A stretch of 64,000 nt of DNA from Pseudomonas sp. AB6 (GTDB lineage Bacteria > Pseudomonadota > Gammaproteobacteria > Pseudomonadales > Pseudomonadaceae). Every line of letters begins with the position of its first letter. Positions within the stretch are counted from its first letter, which is position 1. The notes beneath the pieces were generated by a model. The model ran no database searches, was not told the DNA's origin, and worked only from the letters and a program-made list of their open reading frames with translations. This document shows, one piece after another, positions 53,322-61,280 of the stretch. Made by a program: the position numbers and the translations under genes. The DNA lies in the NCBI RefSeq assembly GCF_034314105.1, contig NZ_JAVIWJ010000001.1:4510001-4574000 (forward strand). Reading direction: 5' to 3'.

Positions 53322-54297
53322 TTGTCGCGCGAAAAATATCCGGCCTATTATTTCTATTAAGTAATTGTGCATGGGCTGAATTAACATCAGAGCAAGAGGC
53401 GGCTCGGGTTAAGGGCATCTTTCTTTACAATATGAATGATGGCTATACGTCGAAGCCGTTTCTTGAAATTGCTGCCAGGGCTGGCGATGGAGAGTCGCAA
53501 TATTATTTGGCAGAACTTATACGGCTCCGAAAAAAATATATCACCGCCGAGGCGCAAGCATTGTACGAAGCTGCCGCCGAAAAAGGCGATATTTACGCCA
53601 TGATGCGGTTGGCCGAAAAAAAGATGATCTTTGTCACATTATGGAGAACTGCCCGCCTGATATAAAAACACCTCAACAGTGGTCGAAAGCTGCTCTTGAA
53701 CTTGCTAAGGAACGGGCAAGTCGAGGCAATGCCGAAGCGATATACCAGCTTTTTTTGCTGACCGGTAAAATCGACTGGCTAACCCAAGCAGCAGAGGTCG
53801 GTTTTCCAAGAGCTCAATACAGGCTCGGGGGTATATACGAAGATGGGTTTGGCACTTTCCTGATTCCCGGTAACCGGGAAAAAGAAATTGAGAAATGGTA
53901 CAAGGCCTCGGCGGAAGGTGGCTATGTGCCAGGGATGAGTAGTTATGCCGATAAGCTAAAAAAGCTTAAAGATCTTCAAGGGGCTGGTTACTGGACGGAA
54001 AAAGCAGCGGAGGCCGGTCACTTTGGCTCCATGTCCGACTACGCTGTCTGGACCGCGCACATGCCCGACGAAGTCGGCTACCCGCTTGATCTGGTAAAAG
54101 CCTATGGCCTGACACTGCTCATGGCAGAAGCGGACCCCGGCAGTGGGCCGTCATCGCCCGGGTACGGAGGGCGGGCACTGCCAAAGGTCGCCGCTAAAAT
54201 GACCCCCGAACAAATCGAAGCCGGCAAAGCCTACGCCAAAGAATGGGCAAAAACCCATCCGCCGCTGTCGAGATTTCCACCTAAGTTCGGGTTTTAA
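53306..54297 (+). CDS. Sel1-repeat immunity-like protein, copy 1 (frame interrupted at a 7-A run)
   Basis: Starts 16 bases inside the effector gene, GGAG 8 bases upstream. Signal peptide (KVLIVARKISGLLFLLSNCA, cleaved after WA) leads to Sel1-like repeats (AEAQALYEAAAEKGDIYAMM). In-frame reading stops after 119 codons at 53663. At 53617-53623 the run reads A AAA AAG; copies 2 and 3 need one more base. Slipping back one base there restores ...EKKDDLCHIMEN and a 330-residue protein exactly as long as copies 2 and 3. Either a recent one-base loss or programmed -1 frameshifting would give this. Periplasmic immunity against the LysM effector is inferred from order. Confidence 0.7.
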
Positions 54298-54308
54298 TAG
54301 TTGCTGGG

Positions 54309-54330
54309 CGCTTCATTTGAAAATGAAGCG
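54309..54330. promoter_or_regulatory. Perfect hairpin before immunity copy 2
   Basis: CGCTTCATTT and AAATGAAGCG pair perfectly around GA. The hairpin sits between the stop of copy 1 and GGAGGG of copy 2 in the 57-base gap and recurs exactly at 55359-55380. It could stabilise or tune translation of the downstream gene. Confidence 0.6.
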
Positions 54331-54354
54331 TCCATTACTGTGGAGGGTAACTGC

Positions 54355-55347
54355 ATGCATAAACTGTTTGTTTACATCACAACGTCGATCTTCACGTTGT
54401 TCATTGTCTGTAACAGTGCTTGGGCTGAATTAACGCCCGAGCAAGAAGAGGCGCGCAGCCAGGGTCTATTTTTCTTGAATATGATCAGTAGTGCAAAGGC
54501 AAGCCCTTTCCTTGAAATATCAGCCGAAGCTGGGGACACGGAATCGCAGTATTATTTAGCTGAAATTCTTAGGCGGAACAACAAATTCATAACGCCGAAG
54601 GCACAAGCGCTGTACGAAGCTGCCGCCGAAAAAGGCGATATCTACTCGATGATGCGATTAGCCAATAAAAAAAACGACCTTTGCCACATTATGGAGAACT
54701 GCCCACCGGATATAAAAACACCTCAGCAATGGTCGGAAACCGCTCGCGCACTGGCCAAAGAGCGAGCCGCTCAGGGGGATGGTGAAGCCATGCAGCAGCT
54801 TTTCTTGATGACCACTCATCTTGATTGGTTAATCAAAGCAGCGGAGGCTGGTTTCCCTGAAGCGCAGGAGTTTCTCGGTTCTTTATACAAAGAAGGTGTA
54901 GGCACTTTTCTAATCCCCGGCAACCGAGAAAAAGAAATCGCTAAATGGTACAAGGCCTCGGCGGAAGGCGGTTATCCACCGGGTATGAACCGTTACGCCG
55001 ATCTGCTGAAAAAGCACGGAGACCGCCAAGGGTTTGCTTATTGGATTGAGAAATCGGCCAAAGCCGGTGACTTTGGCGCCATGTCCGACTATGCCGCATG
55101 GGCCGCGCATATGCCCGACGAAGTCGGCTACCCGCTTGATCTGGTAAAAGCCTATGGCCTGACACTGCTCATGGCAGAAGCTGACCCCGGAAGAGGACCG
55201 TCATCGCCAGGCTACGGAGGGCGGGTACTGAAAAAGGTCGCCGCCAAAATGACCCCCGAACAAATCGAAGCCGGCAAAGCCTACGCCAAAGAATGGGCAA
55301 AAACCCATCCGCCGCTGTCGAGATTTCCACCTAAGTTCGGGTTTTAA
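54355..55347 (+). CDS. Sel1-repeat immunity-like protein, copy 2
   Basis: 330 residues from the ATG at 54355 (GGAGGG 9 bases upstream). Signal peptide HKLFVYITTSIFTLFIVCNS, cleaved after AWA. Sel1-like repeats include PKAQALYEAAAEKGDIYSMM, WYKASAEGGYPPGMNRYADL and WIEKSAKAGDFGAMSDYAAW. The N-terminal mature part (SQGLFFLNMISSAKASPF) differs from copies 1 and 3, while the rest is nearly the same, so it looks like a mosaic. Cys residues DLCHIMENC are conserved. Probably secreted to the periplasm to neutralise the LysM effector or a variant. Confidence 0.8.
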   Translation: MHKLFVYITTSIFTLFIVCNSAWAELTPEQEEARSQGLFFLNMISSAKASPFLEISAEAGDTESQYYLAEILRRNNKFITPKAQALYEAAAEKGDIYSMMRLANKKNDLCHIMENCPPDIKTPQQWSETARALAKERAAQGDGEAMQQLFLMTTHLDWLIKAAEAGFPEAQEFLGSLYKEGVGTFLIPGNREKEIAKWYKASAEGGYPPGMNRYADLLKKHGDRQGFAYWIEKSAKAGDFGAMSDYAAWAAHMPDEVGYPLDLVKAYGLTLLMAEADPGRGPSSPGYGGRVLKKVAAKMTPEQIEAGKAYAKEWAKTHPPLSRFPPKFGF

Positions 55348-55358
55348 TAGTTGCTGGG

Positions 55359-55380
55359 CGCTTCATTTGAAAATGAAGCG
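55359..55380. promoter_or_regulatory. Perfect hairpin before immunity copy 3
   Basis: Same CGCTTCATTTGAAAATGAAGCG-type hairpin as at 54309-54330, at the same distance from the start codon, as part of the duplicated 1050-base unit. Confidence 0.6.
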
Positions 55381-55404
55381 TCCATTACTATGGAGGGCAA
55401 CTGC

Positions 55405-56397
55405 ATGCATAAAGTGTTTGTTTATTTAATAAAGTCGATCTTTACGTTGTTCATTGTCTGCAACAGTGCATGGGCTGAATTAACGCCAGAGCAAGAGGAG
55501 GCACGGGTTAAGGGTGTCTTTCTTTACAATATGGATGATGGCTATACATCGAAGCCTTTTCTTGAAATAGCAGCCGGGGCTGGCGATGGAGAGTCGCAAT
55601 ATTATTTGGCAGAACTTATACGGATCCGAAAAAAATATATCACTGCCGAGGCACAAGCGCTTTACGAAGCTGCCGCCGAACAAGGTGATATTTACGCCAT
55701 GATGCGATTGTCCGATAAAGGTGATGACCTTTGCCACATCATGGAGAACTGCCCGGCGGATATAAAAACACCTCAAGAGTGGCTGGAAAGGGCCCGCTCG
55801 TTGGCTAAAGAAAGAGCTGCTCAGGGGAATGGTGAGGCCATGCAGCAACTTTTCATGATGACCGGTCAATTTGATTGGTTGATCAAAGCTGCGGAGTCCG
55901 GCTTCCCTGTTGCACAGGAATGGCTCGGCTCGTTATATAAAGAAGGTGTCGGCACTTTTCTGATCCCCGGCAACCGGGAAAAAGAAATCGAGAAATGGTA
56001 CAAGTCCTCGGCAGAAGGCGGCTATCCACCCGGCATGAACAGTTACGCCGATCTGCTGAAAAAGCACGGAGACCGCCAAGGGTTTGCGTATTGGATTGAG
56101 AAATCGGCCAAAGCCGGTGACTTTGGCGCCATGTCCGACTATGCCGCATGGGCCGCGCATATGCCCGACGAAGTCGGCTACCCGCTTGATCTGGTAAAAG
56201 CCTACGGTCTAACACTGCTCATGGCAGAGGCGAACCCCGGCAGGGGGCCGTTATCGCCAGGCTACGGAGGGCGGGAACTGCCAAAGGTCGCCGCCAAAAT
56301 GACCCCCGAGCAAATCGAAGCCGGCAAGGCCTACGCCAAAGAGTGGGCGAAAACCCATCCGCCGCTGTCGAAATTTCCACCTAAGTTCGGGTTTTAA
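55405..56397 (+). CDS. Sel1-repeat immunity-like protein, copy 3
   Basis: 330 residues from the ATG at 55405 (GGAGGG 9 bases upstream). Signal peptide HKVFVYLIKSIFTLFIVCNS, cleaved after AWA. The N-terminal mature part (VKGVFLYNMDDGYTSKPFLE) matches copy 1, but the middle and end match copy 2. It has the same Sel1-like repeat register and DLCHIMENC Cys pair. Sequence identity to copy 2 ends at the stop codon, marking the edge of the duplicated block. Tandem immunity proteins with Sel1-like repeats are known for the P. aeruginosa PldB phospholipase, which supports the role by analogy. Confidence 0.8.
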   Translation: MHKVFVYLIKSIFTLFIVCNSAWAELTPEQEEARVKGVFLYNMDDGYTSKPFLEIAAGAGDGESQYYLAELIRIRKKYITAEAQALYEAAAEQGDIYAMMRLSDKGDDLCHIMENCPADIKTPQEWLERARSLAKERAAQGNGEAMQQLFMMTGQFDWLIKAAESGFPVAQEWLGSLYKEGVGTFLIPGNREKEIEKWYKSSAEGGYPPGMNSYADLLKKHGDRQGFAYWIEKSAKAGDFGAMSDYAAWAAHMPDEVGYPLDLVKAYGLTLLMAEANPGRGPLSPGYGGRELPKVAAKMTPEQIEAGKAYAKEWAKTHPPLSKFPPKFGF

Positions 56398-56427
56398 GGC
56401 CGGCTGACGGATCGCTTCCGTGCGCGA

Positions 56428-56466
56428 AGGCTTGACGCGGTGTGCGTGGCTCGCCGCATCAAGCCT
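56428..56466. repeat. Large inverted repeat (REP doublet)
   Basis: AAGGCTTGACGCGG at 56427-56440 pairs, with one mismatch, with CCGCATCAAGCCT at 56454-56466 around about 14 bases. Followed by CGCCAACACATTGGCTCTTATC, a degenerate REP unit. Confidence 0.65.
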
Positions 56467-56479
56467 GTCGCCAACACAT

Positions 56480-56869
56480 TGGCTCTTATCAAACTACTTT
56501 TTAATCTTTTAAAAACAATGGGTTGGTGCTGGGTTTGGCGTGTATATCCGGCATTTGTGAGGGCTGAAATTATGGTTTCGCTTTTACTGCGAGGAACCTT
56601 TTTCAACCGTCGGGGCGCCGAACCGCAAAAAGGTCCCGCCAAAAGAGCTTGCCCCACCACGCGGGCCCTCGCTTAGGCTCGGTCTTCCCTCACTCCGGCG
56701 TCGCTCCGGGGGTCGCCGTGAGCGGCCATCCCTGGCCGCGCACGGCTTACTTGGCATCCTTGCCTCGTTACCCCCTGCGCAACGCCTGCGTTCGGCCGCA
56801 TGGTTTCACGGGGCCTCTTTCCGCAATTCGATATTCAATTCACAGACGATCTGCGGGCAGGCGGCCATC
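56480..56869. other. Gene-free, GC-rich stretch, possible dispersed repeat
   Basis: About 390 bases with only short open frames of poor coding quality. It includes a 7-bp hairpin (GCGGCCA/TGGCCGC at 56722-56739). The wording (TTCCCTCACTCCGGCGTCGC, CGGCCGCATGGTTTCACGG) recalls repeated intergenic sequence in other Pseudomonas genomes, but this is from memory only. No RNA gene was recognised. Confidence 0.4.
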
Positions 56870-56980
56870 TGTAGGAGCCAACTTGTTGGCGAAGGTCCTT
56901 CGGACCTGATCGCAGCCTTCGGCAGCTCCTACAGAATCTGTGCAGCGCCAAAATGTGGGACCGAATTCATTCGGGAAGGC
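56870..56980. repeat. REP doublet plus single REP unit
   Basis: Doublet 56870-56935: TGTAGGAGCCAACTTGTTGG and its inverted partner CTTCGGCAGCTCCTACAGA. A further unit at 56953-56980: ATGTGGGACCGAATTCATTC. Confidence 0.75.
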
Positions 56981-57080
56981 TTCAGTCTTGACACCCTGCA
57001 ACCTCAAACCACACAAAGTGCCACACAGTTTGCTGCGCGACAGCGCGGCGTCGAAGACGTGGCGGACCCTCCTACAGAGG

Positions 57081-58775
57081 TTAGCGGCTCACTTCCCGCA
57101 GCGGTTTGCCACGGGCGGGCGCATTGCCGGCCACGTAGTAATCCGCTGTGCTGCGCGGCAAGGGTGTACGACCCCGGATGTTATCGGCGATTTTCTCGGC
57201 GATCATGATCGTCGGTGCATTGAGGTTGCCGGTGGTGATCAGCGGCATGATTGAGGCATCGACCACGCGTAATCCTTGCAGACCATGCACCCGGCCTTCG
57301 CCATCGACCACGGCCATGTCATCGCTGCCCATTTTGCACGAGCACGACGGATGGAACGCGGTTTCGGCGTGTTCGCGCACGAACTGATCAAGTTGCTCAT
57401 CAGTCTGCACCTCAAGCCCTGGACTGATTTCGCGACCCCGGTAGGGGTCCAGTGCCGGTTGCTGCATGATTTCCCGGGTCAAGCGGATGCCGTCACGAAA
57501 TTCCTGCCAGTCCTGTTCGGTGGCCATGTAATTGAACAGGATGCTTGGGTATTCGCGCGGGTTTTTGGACTTCACCTGAACCCGGCCACGGCTTGGCGAG
57601 CGCATCGAGCCGACGTGCGCCTGGAAACCATGCTCTTTAACGCCATTGCTGCCGTTGTAGTTAATCGCCACTGGCAAGAAGTGGTACTGAATATTCGGCC
57701 ACTCGAATACGTCGCTCGAACGGATGAAGCCGCCCGCTTCAAATTGGTTGCTGGCACCAATGCCTTTGCCAAGGAACATCCACTGCGCGCCGATGGCTGG
57801 CTGATTCCACCACAGCAGCGATGGGTACAACGAGACCGGTTGAGTGCAGGCGTATTGCAGGTACATTTCCAAATGGTCTTGAAGGTTCTGACCCACGCCG
57901 GGCAGGTCATGAATCACTGGAATATCCAGTTGGCGCAGCACCTGTGCCGGGCCGACGCCGGAGCGTTGCAGGATTTGTGGCGAGGCAATCGCGCCGCTGC
58001 ACAGCAGCACTTCCTTGCGTGCGGAGGCTTCGATGCGTGCGTCGCTGTCGCCGACCAGGTAAGCCACGCCCACCGCCCGTTTGCCATCGAATAAAATTCG
58101 GTCGGTCAACGCGTGGGTAACGATGGTCAGGGTCGAGCGTTGTTTGGCTTGATCAAGATAGCCGCGAGCGGTGCTGGCACGCCGGCCCTCGGGGGTCACG
58201 GTGCGGTCCATTGGGCCGAAGCCTTCTTGCTGATAACCGTTGAGGTCGTCAGTGCGTGGGTAACCGGCTTGTACGCCCGCTTCAACCATGGCCTTGAACA
58301 GCGGGTTGTTGCCGGCTTTGGGTGTGGTCACGCTGATCGGACCATCGCCGCCGTGGAAATCGTTCGGGCCGATATCGCGGGTTTCGGCTTTGCGAAAATA
58401 CGGCAGGCAATCGAGGTAGCTCCAGTTTTCCAAACCTGGGTTTTTCGCCCAGCCGTCGTAGTCCATGGCATTACCACGGATGTAGCACATGCCATTGATC
58501 AGCGAAGAACCGCCCAGGCCCTTGCCACGGCCACATTCCATGCGCCGGTTGTCCATGTGCGGTTCCGGGTCGGTTTCGTAGCCCCAGTTGTAGCGGCGAC
58601 CTTGCAGTGGGAAGGCCAGCGCAGCAGGCATTTGTGTGCGGAAATCGAAGCGATAATCCGGGCCTCCCGCTTCCAGCAATAGCACGCTGACGCCGTGGTC
58701 TTCGGTCAGGCGGGCGGCCAGGGTATTACCAGCGGAGCCAGCTCCGATGATGATGTAGTCGAATTCTTGGGACAT
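57081..58775 (-). CDS. betA: Choline dehydrogenase BetA
   Basis: 564 residues from the ATG at 58775; GAGGG is 8 bases upstream, which decides against the GTG at 58784. GMC oxidoreductase: FAD-binding IIGAGSAGNTLAARL at the N-terminus, GMC signature GRGKGLGGSSLINGM, and catalytic His region HPSCSCKMG near residue 460. It oxidises choline to betaine aldehyde with electrons passed to the membrane respiratory chain. Last gene of betI-betB-betA. A REP unit separates it from betB, 126 bases. Confidence 0.96.
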   Translation of the reverse strand: MSQEFDYIIIGAGSAGNTLAARLTEDHGVSVLLLEAGGPDYRFDFRTQMPAALAFPLQGRRYNWGYETDPEPHMDNRRMECGRGKGLGGSSLINGMCYIRGNAMDYDGWAKNPGLENWSYLDCLPYFRKAETRDIGPNDFHGGDGPISVTTPKAGNNPLFKAMVEAGVQAGYPRTDDLNGYQQEGFGPMDRTVTPEGRRASTARGYLDQAKQRSTLTIVTHALTDRILFDGKRAVGVAYLVGDSDARIEASARKEVLLCSGAIASPQILQRSGVGPAQVLRQLDIPVIHDLPGVGQNLQDHLEMYLQYACTQPVSLYPSLLWWNQPAIGAQWMFLGKGIGASNQFEAGGFIRSSDVFEWPNIQYHFLPVAINYNGSNGVKEHGFQAHVGSMRSPSRGRVQVKSKNPREYPSILFNYMATEQDWQEFRDGIRLTREIMQQPALDPYRGREISPGLEVQTDEQLDQFVREHAETAFHPSCSCKMGSDDMAVVDGEGRVHGLQGLRVVDASIMPLITTGNLNAPTIMIAEKIADNIRGRTPLPRSTADYYVAGNAPARGKPLREVSR

Positions 58776-58862
58776 TAAATGCACCCTCGATGAATGGGTG
58801 GGGTGGGTCAGTTAGGCTATCTTTGCCAATGAGTTTTCTCCCACAGGTGATATTCATTTCTC

Positions 58863-58888
58863 TGTGGGAGCGAAATCATTTGCGAAGA
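58863..58888. repeat. REP-type unit between betB and betA
   Basis: TGTGGGAGCGAAATCATTTGCGAAG: the REP consensus with two changes. REP units within operons can protect upstream mRNA or lower expression of the downstream gene. Confidence 0.65.
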
Positions 58889-58900
58889 TGCCAGTAGGGA

Positions 58901-60373
58901 TCAAAACACCGACGTGTATTCCCCAAGCTCTACCTGCACCGACTTGATACGGGTGTATTGCGCCAACGAGCTGATCCCGTTTTCACGGCCGACACCTGAT
59001 TGTTTGTAACCTCCTACCGGCATTTCTGCCGCTGATTCGCCCCAAGCGTTGATCCAGCAGATGCCGGCTTCAAGCTGGTGAATCACGCGGTGGGCGCGGT
59101 TCAGGTCTTTGGTGACGACGCCCGCCGCCAAACCGAACTCGGTGTCGTTGGCGCGGCGGATGACTTCTTCTTCGGTGTCGTAGCTGAGGATGCTCATGAC
59201 CGGGCCGAAAATTTCTTCGCGAACGATGGTCATGTCGTCAGTGCAGTCAGTGAACACCGTGGCCGAGACGAATGCGCCTTTGGCGAACTCACCGTCAGTC
59301 AGCCGTTCGCCCCCGCACAGCAGGCGGGCGCCTTCTTCTTTGCCTTTGGCGATATAGCCGAGCACGCTTTCCATGTGCGCAAAACTCACTAGCGGACCAA
59401 AGTTGGTGTTCTCATCTTGCGGGTTGCCAACCCGAATGCGCTTCACGCGTTCGAGGATTTTTGCCTCGAAAGCGGCCTTCAACGAGCGCGGTATGAACAC
59501 CCGTGTGCCGTTGGTGCAGACTTGGCCGGAGCTGTAGAAGTTGGCCATCATCGCCGTATCGGCGGCGCGATCAAGGTCGGCGTCGTCGAAGATAATCAGC
59601 GGTGACTTGCCGCCCAATTCCATGGTCACGTCTTTGAGCGACGAGCTCGACGCGCTGGCCATGACTTTTTTGCCAGTGTCGGTCCCGCCGGTGAACGAGA
59701 TTTTTTCAATGCGCGGGTGTTCAGTCAGCCATGTGCCTACTTCACGGCCGCTGCCGGTCAGCACGTTGAACACGCCATCTGGAACGCCGGCTTGGGTGTA
59801 GATCTCCGCCAGCTTCAGCGTGGTCAGCGACGTGACTTCGCTGGGTTTAAAGATCATCGCATTGCCCGCCGCCAGCGCCGGTGCGGATTTCCACAGGGCG
59901 ATTTGGATCGGATAGTTCCAGGCGCCGATCCCGGCCACTACACCCAGCGGTTCGCGACGGGTGTACACGAACGAGGTGCTGCGCAGAGGAATTTGCTCGC
60001 CTTCGATGGCGGGCACCAAGCCTGCGTAATATTCCAGCACGTCAGCGCCGGTCACGATGTCGACGTAACGGGTTTCGGAAATCGCTTTGCCGGTGTCGAG
60101 GGTTTCCAGGTCGGCCAGCTCATCGTTGCGTTCACGCAAGATGTCCACGGCGCGGCGCAAGATCCGCGAACGCTGCATGGCGGTCATGGCGGCCCAGATT
60201 TTTTGGCCTTTTTCGGCACTGACCACGGCGCGTTCGACGTCGTCTTTGCCTGCGCGCTGCACGGTAGCCAAGATTTGGCCGTTAGCCGGGTTGATGGCGT
60301 CGAACGTAGCGTCGCTACTGGAATCGACGTAACCGCCATCGATGTAGAGTTTTTGAAGTTCGAATCGGGGCAT
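58901..60373 (-). CDS. betB: Betaine aldehyde dehydrogenase BetB
   Basis: 490 residues from the ATG at 60373 (GAGG about 6 bases upstream). Catalytic Glu in VTMELGGKSPLIIF and nucleophile Cys in GQVCTNGTRVF, with NAD-binding GSGREVGTWL. It oxidises betaine aldehyde to glycine betaine, an osmoprotectant and, in Pseudomonas, a carbon and nitrogen source. It follows betI by 78 bases and is co-transcribed. Confidence 0.96.
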   Translation of the reverse strand: MPRFELQKLYIDGGYVDSSSDATFDAINPANGQILATVQRAGKDDVERAVVSAEKGQKIWAAMTAMQRSRILRRAVDILRERNDELADLETLDTGKAISETRYVDIVTGADVLEYYAGLVPAIEGEQIPLRSTSFVYTRREPLGVVAGIGAWNYPIQIALWKSAPALAAGNAMIFKPSEVTSLTTLKLAEIYTQAGVPDGVFNVLTGSGREVGTWLTEHPRIEKISFTGGTDTGKKVMASASSSSLKDVTMELGGKSPLIIFDDADLDRAADTAMMANFYSSGQVCTNGTRVFIPRSLKAAFEAKILERVKRIRVGNPQDENTNFGPLVSFAHMESVLGYIAKGKEEGARLLCGGERLTDGEFAKGAFVSATVFTDCTDDMTIVREEIFGPVMSILSYDTEEEVIRRANDTEFGLAAGVVTKDLNRAHRVIHQLEAGICWINAWGESAAEMPVGGYKQSGVGRENGISSLAQYTRIKSVQVELGEYTSVF

Positions 60374-60451
60374 GGTGTCCTCGCAAGTGCGGTATGTCTG
60401 GGTTTCAAGGCTACTGAGCACAGGGCTGATATGCAGATGCGCAAGAACGCA

Positions 60452-61045
60452 CTAGCTCGCCTGTTTTGCCAGTTGGAAGTCCATATATTCGTAAGCGATT
60501 TGCTGCGCTTGCTCGGTGTCGAATGCATCGCCTGACAGCGCGCCGCGTAACCACAAACCGTCGATCAATGCCGCCAGGCCGCGAGCAGCGGTGCGCGCCT
60601 CGCTCAATGACAGCACTCGGCGAAATTGGCAGCACAGGTTTGAATAAAGCCGGTGATCGTTGATCCTCTGCAACCTGTGCAATGACGGCTGGTGCATGCT
60701 GGTGGCCCAGAAGGCTAACCAGGTTTTCATTGCCGGGCCGTTGACTTGGCTGGCATCGAAGTTACCTTCGATGATGACTTGAAGATGAGCCCGTGGGTTG
60801 TCGTCGCCGAGTGCCAGACGGCGGTCGTGAACGCTCTGGCTCAGGGCATTCATCAAATGACGCATGGTCGCTGCGATCAGGCCGTTTTTGTCCTGAAAGT
60901 AGTGACTGATGATGCCGTTGGACACACCCGCCAAGCGAGCGATCAGCGCAATGCTGGCGTCTCCCATTCCAACTTGATCAACCGCCTCTAGAGTGGCGTG
61001 GATCAGCTGTTGACGGCGGATGGGTTGCATACCGACTTTGGGCAT
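60452..61045 (-). CDS. betI: TetR-type repressor BetI
   Basis: 197 residues. N-terminal TetR helix-turn-helix: IRRQQLIHATLEAVDQVGMG and ARLAGVSNGIISHYFQDKNG, the recognition helix. The C-terminal domain binds choline, which relieves repression. First gene of the operon, AGGAGA 8 bases before the ATG. A palindrome that fits the BetI box lies 73 bases upstream. Confidence 0.96.
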   Translation of the reverse strand: MPKVGMQPIRRQQLIHATLEAVDQVGMGDASIALIARLAGVSNGIISHYFQDKNGLIAATMRHLMNALSQSVHDRRLALGDDNPRAHLQVIIEGNFDASQVNGPAMKTWLAFWATSMHQPSLHRLQRINDHRLYSNLCCQFRRVLSLSEARTAARGLAALIDGLWLRGALSGDAFDTEQAQQIAYEYMDFQLAKQAS

Positions 61046-61106
61046 ATCAAGCGTCTCCTTTGGTCGCTCAATGGTCCTGAAGTGACCGTTTCTGCGATGG
61101 CCAGTC

Positions 61107-61135
61107 TATTTAGTTTTAATTGAACGTTCAATCAA
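61107..61135 (-). promoter_or_regulatory. betIBA promoter candidate with BetI operator
   Basis: The palindrome ATTGAACGTTCAAT is at 61119-61132, the known type of BetI box. On the minus strand TTGATT (61135-61130) and TAAATA (61112-61107) lie 17 bases apart and could be -35 and -10, so the operator would cover the promoter. The boxes are weak; the palindrome is the firm part. Confidence 0.65.
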
Positions 61136-61196
61136 TAAAAAATGATGGGCGGATAGTTGGGCAGCTTTGCGAAGGTCGATAAGGGGAAACTGCAGA

Positions 61197-61271
61197 CACC
61201 CACTTGTTGGCAAGGCGATGTAATCGGTACACCGCCCAAAGCCTCTCGCCTACAAGTTGGCTCTTACAGAG
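61197..61271. repeat. REP doublet between cbcV and betI
   Basis: ACCCACTTGTTGGCAAGGCG and an inverted partner CCTACAAGTTGGCTCTTACAG about 30 bases later. It fills the 235-base gap after cbcV. Confidence 0.6.
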
Positions 61272-61280
61272 AATAAGGTG

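Noticed and set aside
54298..56397. Tandem repeat read as a possible CRISPR or satellite array
   Set aside because: The 1050-base units are whole genes with signal peptides and ribosome sites, not short repeats with spacers.
56440..56909. Two small plus-strand frames (78 and 86 codons) as genes
   Set aside because: Low-complexity, Arg/Pro-rich translations spanning repeats with no ribosome site; more likely non-coding repeat.
57276..58094. 272-codon plus-strand frame inside betA
   Set aside because: Shadow of betA with no motif; the same applies to the 59717-60535 frame inside betB.
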